Assembly (NCBI GenBank): GCA_901420285.1 | Contig: CABDVE010000001.1 | Span: forward strand, 1,488,001 to 1,552,000 | Source: Stutzerimonas stutzeri | Lineage (GTDB): Bacteria > Pseudomonadota > Gammaproteobacteria > Enterobacterales > Pasteurellaceae | Direction: 5' to 3' | DNA length: 64,000 bases | Shown here: piece after piece, positions 30,882-40,503 of the stretch | Layout of the letters: each line of letters starts with the position of its first letter | How positions within the stretch are numbered: position 1 is the first letter of the stretch | The notes under the pieces: model-generated | What the model was told of the DNA's origin: nothing | Databases searched by the model: none | What the model saw: the letters and a program-made list of their open reading frames with translations, nothing else | Made by a program: the position numbers and the translations under genes

Positions 30882-31855
30882 ATCCAACACTCGTTTCTCT
30901 AAAACAAAAACTTGCTCCGATTGCAGATTTAATCAAAGATAAAAACGATGTGTTTTACTTTGATTATCCGTTGCATTTAAACGTTGGCGATTTATTGATT
31001 TATCATGGAACGGAGCAGTTCTTTAAACGGCACCGTATTAAAGTGAGATTAAGGCGCAGCGAATACGATATGAATATTAATGAAATAAAACGAAAAATCA
31101 CACCGAATACCACGATTTTATTACACGGTGGCGGTAACTTCGGTGATCTTTATTTGCAACACCAAAAACTTCGTGAAGAAATGGTAAAACATTTTCCGGA
31201 TAATCGAATTATCGTTTTGCCGCAAACGCTGTATTTTAAAGATGAAAAAAATCTTGAAAAATCCGCGGCGCTTTTCCGAAAACATGCCGACTGCCATTTA
31301 TTAGCCCGCGATACTCGCACCGCGAAAGCATTCAAACAATTTTCACCGAACGTACATTTATTTCCCGATATGGCGCACGAACTTTACGGAGCCTTACCGA
31401 TAAAGTCGAACAGCTCTGGCAAACGGCTTTATTTTTTGCGCAAGGATATCGAGGCTAGCGAAATAGAAAAAAATATTTTGGCCGCCTTACCGGAAAATGC
31501 CAATATTAAAGACTGGGACGATATTCTTTCCGATATAGACAATATCGTGTTGGCGCTAAGTTGGCGTTTGAACAAATTCGCCAATAAACAAAACCGGGGT
31601 TGGTTAAAAGATCTTTGCCATCAATTCTGGTTTGCCTATACCAAACGCATTATCAATCGTGCGGCAAATGTGTTTTTGCAAAACGAGTACATCACCACAA
31701 CCCGTTTGCACGGGCATATTTTTTCCTGCTTACTGGACATTCCAAACTGCGTTTGCGATAACGCTTACGGCAAAAATTTAAGCTATGCCAAACTATGGAC
31801 GAAAAATATAAACTTTGTTGAATTGGATAAATCATGTTTGAACTCAAAAAACTAA
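30878..31855 (+). CDS. Polysaccharide pyruvyl transferase family protein
   Basis: The 325-residue protein fits the polysaccharide pyruvyl transferase family, which adds ketal-linked pyruvate (or acts as a related transferase) on exported glycans. Typical motifs are LNVGDLLIYHGTEQFF (about 33-48), LLHGGGNFGDLYLQHQ (about 85-100), IIVLPQTLYFKD, and near the end TTRLHGHIFSCLLDIP, the conserved RLHG segment. It is coupled to the flippase by a 4-base overlap and overlaps the YdcF-family gene by 22 bases. The substrate is not known. Confidence 0.85.
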   Translation: MNPTLVSLKQKLAPIADLIKDKNDVFYFDYPLHLNVGDLLIYHGTEQFFKRHRIKVRLRRSEYDMNINEIKRKITPNTTILLHGGGNFGDLYLQHQKLREEMVKHFPDNRIIVLPQTLYFKDEKNLEKSAALFRKHADCHLLARDTRTAKAFKQFSPNVHLFPDMAHELYGALPIKSNSSGKRLYFLRKDIEASEIEKNILAALPENANIKDWDDILSDIDNIVLALSWRLNKFANKQNRGWLKDLCHQFWFAYTKRIINRAANVFLQNEYITTTRLHGHIFSCLLDIPNCVCDNAYGKNLSYAKLWTKNINFVELDKSCLNSKN

Positions 31856-32577
31856 TCACCGCAATGCTCCTACCGCCGTTTAATATTTTGATTTTATGGA
31901 TTGCGGCGCTGATTCTGGCAAAATTAAACTTCAAAAAATTAAGCCGAATTTCAACTGCATTAGGGATAGCCCTACTCTATATATTAAGTATTCCTTTTAC
32001 CGCACAAACGCTAAAGGATAGCCTGACAATCGAAGCGCATCTTAATCTTGATGACTATAAACAAGCGCAAGCGATTGTTTTGCTCGGCGGCGGTTTACGT
32101 GACAGCCAAGAACTTTATGCCCCTCTTGCCTCCAATGCGGTTCAGTTGGAACGGTTGCGTTACGCTGCTTATTTGCAAAAAGAAACCAAACTTCCGCTTT
32201 TAATTACCGGCGCCAGCCCGACCGGTGCAATTGAAGCTAAAGTCGCGGCGGAGGAATTACAAAACTTTTTCAATGTTCCGACCAAATGGATTGAGCCGAA
32301 AGCACTCACAACAAAAGAAAACGCCTTATTCACTAAGCAAATATTGGAAAAAGAAGGAATTCATAAAATTATTTTGGTGACAAACGAGTGGCATATGCAG
32401 CGCGCAAAACTCTTATTTGAACAACAAGGTTTTGTGGTAATGCCGGCAAGTGTCGGGGAAGGTATTACACCGCAAGAATACGGGTTAAATATGATGCATT
32501 TTATTCCTCAAGGCGGCGCACTGGCAAAAAATATGCAATTGCTGAAAGAATGGATTGGATATTGGAAAGAAAAATAA
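31834..32577 (+). CDS. YdcF/ElyC-family envelope protein (DUF218)
   Basis: The 247-residue protein has two N-terminal membrane segments (about 8-30 and 38-57) and a DUF218 domain: AIVLLGGGLRDS (about 80-91), LLITGASPTG, and VTNEWHMQRAKLLFEQQGF near the end. Relatives such as ElyC affect envelope integrity through an undefined role in lipid-carrier or peptidoglycan metabolism. It is the third gene of the rightward glycan arm and starts 22 bases before the end of the preceding gene. Confidence 0.82.
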   Translation: MFELKKLITAMLLPPFNILILWIAALILAKLNFKKLSRISTALGIALLYILSIPFTAQTLKDSLTIEAHLNLDDYKQAQAIVLLGGGLRDSQELYAPLASNAVQLERLRYAAYLQKETKLPLLITGASPTGAIEAKVAAEELQNFFNVPTKWIEPKALTTKENALFTKQILEKEGIHKIILVTNEWHMQRAKLLFEQQGFVVMPASVGEGITPQEYGLNMMHFIPQGGALAKNMQLLKEWIGYWKEK

Positions 32578-32581
32578 ATTT

Positions 32582-32604
32582 AAAGCCTCTTCTTAGAGGC
32601 TTTT
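32582..32604. terminator. Terminator after the rightward glycan arm and hycI
   Basis: AAAGCCTCT pairs with AGAGGCTTT (9 bp) around a 4-base loop, followed by T-rich sequence. It sits 5 bases past the YdcF-family stop and 9 bases from the hycI stop on the other strand. Confidence 0.85.
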
Positions 32605-32612
32605 CATTTTGC

Positions 32613-33074
32613 TCAAAATAGGGAAATTTCTGATAAGTCACCGTTATTCTTCAAAAAATCATAGAAAAACTCGACTGCACTTTTCACCGCATGTGTCATT
32701 GGAAAGCCAAAGGCAACAAGGTCAGGCTGAATGCCGATAAACAGCACTTCGTTAATCTCGTCTTCCAGTTGTTCAATCAAAAAATTTAAAGGCAAGGTAT
32801 GAGTGCTGACGAAAATCGTTTCTGCGATGGCGTCTTTATCTATTCGTCGAATTTTGCCGGGGGGCAGTTCCATTTCCGTCGCATCAAAAATCATTAACCG
32901 TTCAGGCTTCATTGCTCGGATTTGATGAACAAAATTTTCCGGCGTTGTACCGCCGTCCAATGCGGTCCAATTCGGCAACGGCACTTGGCGACAAAGTTGC
33001 GCGAAATAAGGCCCCGCGCCGTCGTCACCCATCATGCTATTGCCGACAGTCAAAATGAGGTTATTATTCATCAC
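32613..33074 (-). CDS. hycI: Hydrogenase maturation endopeptidase (HycI type)
   Basis: This protease trims the C-terminal tail of the NiFe hydrogenase large subunit after nickel insertion. The protein is 153 residues. The N-terminal GNSMMGDDGAGPYFA motif (about 11-25), FDATEM (about 63-68) and THTLPL (about 91) contain the acidic and histidine residues expected to sense nickel. Its start overlaps hycH by 11 bases. Its likely substrate is HyfG in the same cluster, which keeps a cleavable tail. Two adjacent ATG codons make the exact start ambiguous by one residue. Confidence 0.92.
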   Translation of the reverse strand: MMNNNLILTVGNSMMGDDGAGPYFAQLCRQVPLPNWTALDGGTTPENFVHQIRAMKPERLMIFDATEMELPPGKIRRIDKDAIAETIFVSTHTLPLNFLIEQLEDEINEVLFIGIQPDLVAFGFPMTHAVKSAVEFFYDFLKNNGDLSEISLF

Positions 33075-33471
33075 GACGTTTCACCATAATATACATCACC
33101 GGCTCGCGTTGAATGGAAGCCAGCGTATCCATTAAAATTTCCACCCACTGTTGATATTGCGGCGCAAAATTCGCTTTATTTTCGTCCATCGCTTTCGCCA
33201 ATAAATTCACATGGCTGGAATCAATCACGATTTCACCAAATTTCATAAGACCGGCGAATTTACGTCTTGCCTCTCCTTCCGGAAAACTTTGGACAAAATC
33301 TTGATAATCGTCATAGTCGCAAATTAACAACTTTTTAAAGCAATCAATCACGCCCACATGGTGACCAATCGCCAGGGAATAATACATAACTTGCTGCGCC
33401 TGTTCCGGCACTTGTTTATCGTTTTCGACGAAACGTTGATTTAACAGGTAAAAAATCACTTTTGTAGTCAT
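33064..33471 (-). CDS. hycH: Formate hydrogenlyase maturation protein (HycH/HyfJ type)
   Basis: The 135-residue protein matches the HycH/HyfJ family, which is needed for maturation of hydrogenase-3 or -4 large subunits and has no known enzyme activity. Recognisable segments are VMYYSLAIGHHVGVIDCF and the C-terminal REPVMYIMVKRRDE. It lies 199 bases after hyfI, with two direct CAATGCGGT-type repeats in the spacer, and overlaps hycI. In E. coli hyf the equivalent is hyfJ. Confidence 0.88.
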   Translation of the reverse strand: MTTKVIFYLLNQRFVENDKQVPEQAQQVMYYSLAIGHHVGVIDCFKKLLICDYDDYQDFVQSFPEGEARRKFAGLMKFGEIVIDSSHVNLLAKAMDENKANFAPQYQQWVEILMDTLASIQREPVMYIMVKRRDE

Positions 33472-33670
33472 AACACAGCCTTATAAAGTTTCTTGCCTTC
33501 CATTATTACGTAATCCTTCAATCCTCAAACAAGGCGGCAACGGAACATCAAATTAGCACCGCATTGAACGCTCGTTATATGGCAAACCTAGAAGATTACA
33601 ACGAAGTAACGAATCAGCACCGCATTGAACGCTTGGGGCGCTGTTCCATAAACAAAAACAGAAACCATAA
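33472..33670. repeat. Spacer with two direct copies of the CAATGCGGT element
   Basis: GCACCGCATTGAACGCT occurs twice in the same orientation about 61 bases apart (near 33558 and 33619), between hyfI and hycH. This is the only sizeable gap in the hydrogenase cluster. The words are the genome's common variant, unlike the classical signals found inside hyfA-hyfI. No gene is seen in the spacer. Confidence 0.7.
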
Positions 33671-34447
33671 CTAACCGGAAAACGGCAAACTAATAGAATG
33701 TAAGCGGTTCATAATTTCCGCTAAACGCGGATCTGCTTCACGTTCCAAGTATTCCCCCAAGCGCACGCCAAACGGAACGTTGTCTTCTTCCGTCATCATC
33801 GCCATGAATTGATCGACAATGTTGCCGCCCTGGCGATAACCGGCAAGACGACGGGCTTCCCGTTCTAAGCTGATTCGTAAATCCAACGGAATCGTTGGGA
33901 AACGTAATTTAGCCTCGGCATGCGGATCCGCTGTTTCTTGCTTACCTTTGAGTTTTTGATCGAGCAAACCCAGCGCCATAGCAAAACCATAAATGGTTGC
34001 AGCCGGGGTTGGTGGGCAGCCCGGGATGTACACATCAACCGGCACAATTTGATCACTGCCGCCCCAAACACAATAAAGGTCGTGGAAAATCCCACCACCG
34101 CAACCGCAAGCCCCGTAAGAAATACAGATTTTTGGATCTGGCGCTGCTTGGTAAGCGCGCATCGCCGGAGTACGCATGGCACGGGTGACAGCACCGGTGA
34201 ATAATAAAATATCCGCATGACGAGGCGATGCCACCACTTTGATCCCAAAACGCTCTGCATCAAAAACCGGTGTGATAGTACTGAAAATTTCGATTTCACA
34301 ACCATTACAACCGCCACAGTCCACACGGTACACATACGCCGAACGTTGAATATTCTTCAACAACATTTTTTTCATACCGGCAATATTTTCATCAACGCTG
34401 AATGGCGTTGAAATACCGTTTACCGGCATTGGAATTTGTGTATTCAT
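33671..34447 (-). CDS. hyfI: Hydrogenase-4 small subunit HyfI
   Basis: HyfI is the NuoB-like small subunit of a group 4 membrane-bound NiFe hydrogenase, passing electrons between the peripheral iron-sulfur proteins and the active site. The protein is 258 residues. The cysteines for the proximal [4Fe-4S] cluster are in [11 protein letters not shown] (about 44-54), [10 protein letters not shown] (about 110) and IPGCPPTP (about 144). There is no Tat signal, as expected for a cytoplasm-facing enzyme. The start overlaps hyfH by 4 bases. Confidence 0.95.
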   Translation of the reverse strand: MNTQIPMPVNGISTPFSVDENIAGMKKMLLKNIQRSAYVYRVDCGGCNGCEIEIFSTITPVFDAERFGIKVVASPRHADILLFTGAVTRAMRTPAMRAYQAAPDPKICISYGACGCGGGIFHDLYCVWGGSDQIVPVDVYIPGCPPTPAATIYGFAMALGLLDQKLKGKQETADPHAEAKLRFPTIPLDLRISLEREARRLAGYRQGGNIVDQFMAMMTEEDNVPFGVRLGEYLEREADPRLAEIMNRLHSISLPFSG

Positions 34448-35091
34448 CGTTTTTCGCCTCCTGCTAAAACTTTTGAATTTTGCACCGCACTTTCTTCCCG
34501 TTGCTCAACCATTTGTTTGAAATTCAAGCGAACCGGCTCTTTAAAATCGATCAATTTCATCCGCATATTGGATTCCATATTGGCGATTTTCTCTAAACTG
34601 CCTTGACGCTTACACACCGGGCAGGTATGTAATACTTTCAATTTTTGTTTCACTAATTGTGGGTCATCCAACGTTTGTTTGAACAAATCAATGGTGTAAT
34701 TTAGCTCTTTATAAGAAATAAACGGTTTGCCACAGTGCTGGCAACTCACCGTCGCAAATGTCGTTTCTTGATAAAGATCCTGTTTGTTGGTGACCGATAA
34801 TTCAAAATCCTGTGTTAAATGGATTGCTTTGGTTGGGCAAACTTCTTCACAACGGCCACAGAAAATACAACGCCCCAAGAAAAGTGACCAAGTCCGTTCA
34901 CCACTGACCGGATCGGTGCGCATCGTCAATGCATTTGATGGACAAGCCATGGTACAAGCGGCACAGACAATACATTGATCGGAATTAAGCTCCGGTTTTC
35001 CTCTGAAATCGTCATCCACTTCATAAGGTTTGAACGGGTATTTCGTGGTAACGTCACCGGCTTTAAATACCGTTTTAAGTAACTTAAACAT
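34444..35091 (-). CDS. hyfH: Hydrogenase-4 ferredoxin-like subunit HyfH
   Basis: HyfH is a NuoI-like protein with two [4Fe-4S] motifs, [12 protein letters not shown] (about 41) and [12 protein letters not shown] (about 75), that relays electrons. At 215 residues it is longer than E. coli HyfH (about 181); the extra C-terminal part holds two more CxxC pairs, CQHCGKPF and CPVCKRQG, suggesting a zinc or extra metal site, and a charged tail. It lies between hyfG (12-base gap) and hyfI (4-base overlap). A classical uptake signal (34484-34492) sits near its 3' end. Confidence 0.93.
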   Translation of the reverse strand: MFKLLKTVFKAGDVTTKYPFKPYEVDDDFRGKPELNSDQCIVCAACTMACPSNALTMRTDPVSGERTWSLFLGRCIFCGRCEEVCPTKAIHLTQDFELSVTNKQDLYQETTFATVSCQHCGKPFISYKELNYTIDLFKQTLDDPQLVKQKLKVLHTCPVCKRQGSLEKIANMESNMRMKLIDFKEPVRLNFKQMVEQREESAVQNSKVLAGGEKR

Positions 35092-35103
35092 CTTCCGCCT
35101 CCC

Positions 35104-36834
35104 TTATTTCAATGGTGAATTCTTACGTTCAATACCGTAGCGTTCGATTTCTTTGTAATCCACGGTTTTCGCTTTGCGTTTGCGCACATCCACCACCGTG
35201 ACGCGGTCGGTACAAGAATAGCAAGGGTCAAGACTACCAATGATGAGCGGCGCATCAGAGACGGTATTGCCACGCAACATATAACGTAAGGTTGGCCAGT
35301 TAGCATAGGTTGCTGCACGGCAGCGCCAACGGAACAGTTTTTGGTTATCGCCCAGCATTGACCAGTGAATATCTTCGCCACGTGGTGCTTCGGTAATTCC
35401 TAGCGCAAAACGCCCCGGCGTATAATTGAAACCTTCTTTTAAGATGTCGCCACTAGGCAGGCTATCCACCATGTAATCAATGATATTCATGGATTCAAAC
35501 ACTTCGTTAATCCGCACTTTCACGCGGGATAACACATCGCCATTAGCTTCAGTGAACAGATTAAACGGCACATCGCCATAACCGGAGAAAGGATGCACTT
35601 TACGCACATCACGAGCAAAACCGGAACCACGAATCATCGGACCCACCGGGCTGAAATCACGCGCAATGTCTTTGGCTAAGATCCCCACGCCAACAGTACG
35701 CTGTTCCATATTCGGCGTGTTCAACAAAATCTCCGACAAGGTTTTAACTTCCTCACGCATTTCCCCAATCAACTTGATACACTGCTCCCGTTGATGTTTC
35801 AGCATGTCGCGACGCACTCCACCAATGAGGTTAATACCGTATGTTTTACGGGCACCGGTAAGGACTTCAGCCAAGGTCATGGATTTTTCCCGCACTCGGA
35901 AAAATTGCATAAAGCCGGTATCAAAACCGGTAAAGTGGCTGGAAAGGCCTAAGTTCAATAAATGGCTGTGTAACCGTTCCACTTCTAACAAAATAGCGCG
36001 AATCCATTGGGCGCGTTGTGGAATTTGTATGCCCAAGGCACTTTCCACCGAATTAGCATAGGCAACACTATGGGTAAAACCACAAATCCCACACACACGG
36101 TCGGCAAGAAAGTTCACTTGGTCGTAATCCATGCGGGTTTCCGCCAGTTTTTCCATGCCGCGATGCACATAGAACAAGCGATAGTCTGCGTCGATAATAT
36201 CTTCCCCGTCGACAAATAAACGGAAGTGTCCCGGTTCATCGGAGGTGATATGTAACGGACCAATCGGTACAATACGCGCTTCGCCTTTTTCGTTAATAAA
36301 TTCATAAGTTTCCGTTGCCGTTGTCGGATCCGGGCGTAAACGATAATCCATGGAATCTTTACGTAATGGGTAAAGATCTTCCGGCCAATCGTCCGGCAAC
36401 ACCAAGCGACGCTGATCAGGTAAGCCGACCGCTTTCAAACCATACATATCAAATAATTCACGTTCCCCCCAAACAGCCGCTTTGACTCTTGGCGTCACAG
36501 ACGGGAATTCTAAGGTCACGGGATCGACCAAGGCTTTTATGGTGACAAAGGTTTTTACTTCCCCTTCCATGGAAAGCACATAGTACACCGCATAATTACC
36601 GTGAATGGAGCGTTCATCATTGCCAAATACCAATGGCAACCAGCCATCATGTTGGTAGTAAAGGTATTCCACGACATCAGGTAACATGTTCGTTTTGATG
36701 GTAAGCGTAACCTGATTCGCTGTTGACCACTCTTCGTCCAAAATGGTATTTGGAAATTTTGCATTCACTGCTTCAATATAATTTTTGCCAAGCATTTTGC
36801 TCGGATCGACGGATGTATTTTTCGTTAATTCCAT
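35104..36834 (-). CDS. hyfG: Hydrogenase-4 large (catalytic) subunit HyfG
   Basis: HyfG carries the NiFe active site. The protein is 576 residues: a NuoC-like N-terminal domain (about 1-160) fused to a NuoD-like hydrogenase domain. Nickel-ligand cysteines are in DRVCGICGFTHS (about 248-259) and DPCYSCTDR (about 536-544). After the latter comes a 32-residue tail (VTVVDVRKRKAKTVDYKEIE and on) that HycI should remove after nickel insertion, as in E. coli HycE. All four ligand cysteines are present, so the enzyme should be active. The usual partner reaction is proton reduction with formate or reduced carriers. Confidence 0.96.
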   Translation of the reverse strand: MELTKNTSVDPSKMLGKNYIEAVNAKFPNTILDEEWSTANQVTLTIKTNMLPDVVEYLYYQHDGWLPLVFGNDERSIHGNYAVYYVLSMEGEVKTFVTIKALVDPVTLEFPSVTPRVKAAVWGERELFDMYGLKAVGLPDQRRLVLPDDWPEDLYPLRKDSMDYRLRPDPTTATETYEFINEKGEARIVPIGPLHITSDEPGHFRLFVDGEDIIDADYRLFYVHRGMEKLAETRMDYDQVNFLADRVCGICGFTHSVAYANSVESALGIQIPQRAQWIRAILLEVERLHSHLLNLGLSSHFTGFDTGFMQFFRVREKSMTLAEVLTGARKTYGINLIGGVRRDMLKHQREQCIKLIGEMREEVKTLSEILLNTPNMEQRTVGVGILAKDIARDFSPVGPMIRGSGFARDVRKVHPFSGYGDVPFNLFTEANGDVLSRVKVRINEVFESMNIIDYMVDSLPSGDILKEGFNYTPGRFALGITEAPRGEDIHWSMLGDNQKLFRWRCRAATYANWPTLRYMLRGNTVSDAPLIIGSLDPCYSCTDRVTVVDVRKRKAKTVDYKEIERYGIERKNSPLK

Positions 36835-36853
36835 TTTTTCCCCCTCATGTCGA

Positions 36854-38392
36854 TCATTTCGCTAAACTTTGCCAAGGTAAAACCAACATATCCCCAAAAG
36901 AGATGTCAGGTTGTCCCAACACAATACCAACAGCATTGGTGAGAAGCTGTAAAATTGGTTCGGTGATATAAATCCCCATACCGAGCAGTAACAACAAGTA
37001 AATTGCCAATACCACAATAGAGGATTTATTTAATTCGCCGACTTCAATGCCCTCTTTTGGCTTACCTAATATGGTTTTTAACAACATGGTAGTTAACCCG
37101 GCTAGGGCAATGGTCAAGAAGATTAAGCATAAAACGATGAGCCATGTTTTACCTGCATAAATCCCTGCGACAGCGATAGCAAATTCACTGGTAAACATCC
37201 CGAACGGCGGCATGCCCCCCAAGGCTAACGCACCACCGGCAAATAACACGGCTGTAAATGGCATGGTGCGCCATAAACCACTGACTTGCTGAATATCACG
37301 GCTGCGGTATTTCAATAAGATATTGCCGGAAGCACAGAACAATAAGGCTTTTGCTAAACTGTGGGTGATGGTGTGCAACAATCCCGCAAACGCGCCAATC
37401 GGGCCACCTAAACCAAAGGCAAAACTAATTAAGCCTAGGTTCTCAATACTGGAATATGCAAATAATCGTTTAATGTCACGCTGCATAACGATAAAAAACG
37501 AGGCGATACCGGTGGAAAGCAAACCAAACACCAAGAATAGCGTTTGTGGATATCCATAGCCCACGGCTTGGGAAACCAAAATGTAGTAGCGTAAAATCAC
37601 CAACATAGCGCAATTTAGCAGTACGGCAGAAAGCACCGCACTGACAGGGCTTGGCGCTTCACTGTGAGCATCAGGCAACCAAGTATGCATTGGAAACAGA
37701 CCGCACTTGGTACCAAAGCCAACCAAGATGAATGCAAAGGCAAGATACATCAAACCGTGATTAAGGCCGGAAGCCTGTTGATTAACGGCTGTCCAGAAAA
37801 TGGCTTGACCTGGATCTGCTAAGAGGTTCGTTCCATTCGCGAAAGTCAGAATCGTACCAAATAAACCGAATGCGACCCCAACAGAGCAAATAATGATGTA
37901 TTTCCATGCAGCTTCCAGAGACATTTTTTGTTTATAGGTTCCGACTAAGAAAGCAGAGCTCAAGGTCGTGGCTTCAATTCCTGCCCACATTAAAATCAGG
38001 TTATTGGTAGTCACCGATAAAATCATGGTGAAAAAGAACAGATGCAAGAAACCGTAGTAACGGCAATAACCGATAATATCAATATGCCCTTCGTTAAATT
38101 CACGGTTGATATAGGCAACAGAATATACTCCTGCCAAACCACCTACGATGCTAATTAAAGCTAAGAAAATGGCAGACAGGCTATCTACATGAATCCAATT
38201 TCCCCACGTTGTAATTTCCCCTTGCGCCAATACCCCGGAAATCACCATAAGAGAAAACATAAAGGTTAATAGCAATCCGGTAATATGAAGTGCGGTGCAA
38301 AATGACTGTGTTTTTACCAATCCGCTGGCAAAACAGGCAATTGATATTACTAAAGGTGCGATTAATAACGCATTTATCCATTGTTCATACAT
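36854..38392 (-). CDS. hyfF: Hydrogenase-4 membrane subunit HyfF
   Basis: HyfF is one of three antiporter-like membrane subunits (NuoL/M/N family) of the Hyd-4 complex. The protein is 512 residues (E. coli HyfF 526) with about 13 to 14 membrane helices. The proton-antiporter domain shows the expected GIEATTLSSAFLVG, FPMHTWLPDAHSEAPSPVSA with its lysine/histidine path, and LHTITHSLAKALLFCASG. HyfF distinguishes Hyd-4 from Hyd-3, which lacks it. It lies between hyfE (4-base gap) and hyfG (19-base gap). Confidence 0.94.
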   Translation of the reverse strand: MYEQWINALLIAPLVISIACFASGLVKTQSFCTALHITGLLLTFMFSLMVISGVLAQGEITTWGNWIHVDSLSAIFLALISIVGGLAGVYSVAYINREFNEGHIDIIGYCRYYGFLHLFFFTMILSVTTNNLILMWAGIEATTLSSAFLVGTYKQKMSLEAAWKYIIICSVGVAFGLFGTILTFANGTNLLADPGQAIFWTAVNQQASGLNHGLMYLAFAFILVGFGTKCGLFPMHTWLPDAHSEAPSPVSAVLSAVLLNCAMLVILRYYILVSQAVGYGYPQTLFLVFGLLSTGIASFFIVMQRDIKRLFAYSSIENLGLISFAFGLGGPIGAFAGLLHTITHSLAKALLFCASGNILLKYRSRDIQQVSGLWRTMPFTAVLFAGGALALGGMPPFGMFTSEFAIAVAGIYAGKTWLIVLCLIFLTIALAGLTTMLLKTILGKPKEGIEVGELNKSSIVVLAIYLLLLLGMGIYITEPILQLLTNAVGIVLGQPDISFGDMLVLPWQSLAK

Positions 38393-38396
38393 AGCG

Positions 38397-39035
38397 TTAC
38401 CCCTTCAAATTCATAAGTTGTTTTGCATCTAATGAGTAGAATGTTCGGTAAATTTTATTCACCAACACCACCATAATGATGACCGCAAAGATAGCGTCTG
38501 TGGCAATACCGATTTCGACCAACTCAGGTGCTTTATTTGCCAAGAGGGCTAAAGTGAGATGAGACCCGTTTTCCATCAAACAATAACCGAATACTTGTTT
38601 TACGATGTTGCGCTGACTCACAATACATACCAAACCCAGCAAGAAATGACTTAAAGAGACGGAAAGTGCCGGTTTGAGATGTTCAACTAATGGTAAGTCA
38701 ATCGGCATAATCACAAAGTAACACAAGGTGACAATGCAGGCAGTGATGGGCAACAACCACGCAATATTCATCCCTGCCGGGGTTTGACTTTCATCAATGT
38801 GGCGCATGGCGTAGATTAAAATCGCCGGCACTAAAATAACTTTGGTAATAAAGGCGCTGATTGACCACATATAGAGCTCGTGTGCTTGCATTTCATAAGC
38901 TAGATAGACAAACAGCAAAACCAAAACGAGAGATTGTAAGCCATAAAACATTGCCGCTCTTTTGGCAGTTCTTACCATAATGACGCAGAGTGAGGTAATA
39001 ATGAGTAAACTTGCAAGACCATTAATCATTAACAT
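38397..39035 (-). CDS. hyfE: Hydrogenase-4 membrane subunit HyfE
   Basis: The 212-residue protein (E. coli 216) has about six membrane helices. Its second half resembles NuoK (FGYCLMENGSHLTLALLANK), as described for HyfE. It is a Hyd-4-specific membrane subunit and lies 10 bases after hyfD. A classical uptake signal lies just upstream in hyfF (38288-38296). Confidence 0.92.
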   Translation of the reverse strand: MLMINGLASLLIITSLCVIMVRTAKRAAMFYGLQSLVLVLLFVYLAYEMQAHELYMWSISAFITKVILVPAILIYAMRHIDESQTPAGMNIAWLLPITACIVTLCYFVIMPIDLPLVEHLKPALSVSLSHFLLGLVCIVSQRNIVKQVFGYCLMENGSHLTLALLANKAPELVEIGIATDAIFAVIIMVVLVNKIYRTFYSLDAKQLMNLKG

Positions 39036-39045
39036 AGATTCCTCC

Positions 39046-40491
39046 TTAACCTGCTAAACCCAGCCAATAGGCAGCAATAAAACCGGAACAAACCGACATC
39101 ACCATAAGCACAACTAATACAACGTGCATAGAAAGCGTAATGGGCTGAGCTTTGGCAACAGCGTCCGACGGTTGACCGATGACACATTGCCCGAATTTAT
39201 ACAGCAACCAAACAAAGGTCGCGGTAGATTCAATCAATGCAATCACCATCAAGATCGTGATCCAGCTATACTCATTGCCTAATTCAAAACCGGCAGCAAA
39301 CAACGGGAACTTGCTAAAAAATCCATTAAATGGCGGCACGCCGGCAATTGCTAACGCAGCAATACCAAACCCGGCTCCAACGACAGGCATCGTACGCATA
39401 ATCCCTTGTAATAACGGCATGGAGCGGGTTCCGGTGGCATAACTTAAGGAACCGGCAACCAAGAAGAACAAACTTTTTGCAAAAGCATGGTTGAAGATAT
39501 AAGCAACCGCCGCAACCAAGGCTAATTTAGAACCTAAGGCAGCAAGAGAAATCCCAATGAAAATATAGGAAAGTTGGGTAATGGTGGAATATGCCAACAA
39601 ACGTTTTAAGTCTGTTTGCGGCAAGTACATCATAAAGCCGTAAATTAAGGTAATCATCGCCATAACGATGCCCACCTCACCCACAATCGATGGAATATCA
39701 CCGGCAGACATCACCGCACGAGCAAAAATATACACACCCACTTTAACCATTGATGCTGCGTGCAAATAAGCACTCACCGGTGTAGGGGCTTCCATGGCAT
39801 TCGGTAACCAAATTTGCATCGGCAACTGTGCAGATTTCCCCCAGGCAGCAAACATCACGCCAAAGAGCACAATGCTTTTCGCACTCGGGTCTAAATGTTC
39901 CAATGCGGTGATAGAAAATGTACCGGATTGACTAAACAGATAAGCCGCTGCAATGTATAAACCGATGGCCCCCACATGAGTGATAATCAAAGCTTTCATT
40001 GCGGCTGCCATGGCTTTCGGACTTTGATAATAGCTAATTAATGCCCAAGAACAGCCACCGGTAATTTCAAAGAACAGTAACTGACCTGCCAAGGTAGAAG
40101 ACAACACTAAACCGGCCATCGCACCAATAAAAATGAGTAAAAATGCGTAAAAGCGCGGTAAGCCGTTATGTGGATGCTCACGGTTTTTATCGGTTAAATA
40201 GCCACAAGAATATAAGCAAATCAAGAAACCAAGACTGACCACAGCGAAGCCAATCAAGGTGCTCACCGCATCCAATGTCACCCCAAAAATGACGGTGTGA
40301 TCGAATACCACCAGATCATAGGTCACGCTTTGATGACCACTGAAATACCACTGTCCTGCTAATGCACTGATACAGACAGTCGTCAATGCCGCAAAAAACG
40401 TCACTAATTTGGCAAAATTCGTTTTTGTTAGGCCTACGATAAAAGCCCCCACAAACGGCAATATGATTGTAATCAGAGCTAAACTTTCCAT
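39046..40491 (-). CDS. hyfD: Hydrogenase-4 membrane subunit HyfD
   Basis: HyfD is a NuoM/N-like antiporter-type subunit. The protein is 481 residues (E. coli 479), with about 13 to 14 membrane helices, the lysine-containing AAWGKSAQLPMQIWLPNAME (about 219-238), then APTPVSAYLHAASMVKVGVY, and FNHAFAKSLFFLVAGSLSYATG. Proton or sodium movement is inferred from the family. It is one of the three large antiporter-like subunits together with HyfB and HyfF. Confidence 0.94.
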   Translation of the reverse strand: MESLALITIILPFVGAFIVGLTKTNFAKLVTFFAALTTVCISALAGQWYFSGHQSVTYDLVVFDHTVIFGVTLDAVSTLIGFAVVSLGFLICLYSCGYLTDKNREHPHNGLPRFYAFLLIFIGAMAGLVLSSTLAGQLLFFEITGGCSWALISYYQSPKAMAAAMKALIITHVGAIGLYIAAAYLFSQSGTFSITALEHLDPSAKSIVLFGVMFAAWGKSAQLPMQIWLPNAMEAPTPVSAYLHAASMVKVGVYIFARAVMSAGDIPSIVGEVGIVMAMITLIYGFMMYLPQTDLKRLLAYSTITQLSYIFIGISLAALGSKLALVAAVAYIFNHAFAKSLFFLVAGSLSYATGTRSMPLLQGIMRTMPVVGAGFGIAALAIAGVPPFNGFFSKFPLFAAGFELGNEYSWITILMVIALIESTATFVWLLYKFGQCVIGQPSDAVAKAQPITLSMHVVLVVLMVMSVCSGFIAAYWLGLAG

Positions 40492-40503
40492 ATTTTTTCC
40501 TCC

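Noticed and set aside
33865-34335. 156-codon open frame overlapping hyfI in another frame
   Set aside because: hyfI in this interval has all conserved cysteine motifs; the other frame shows no domain.
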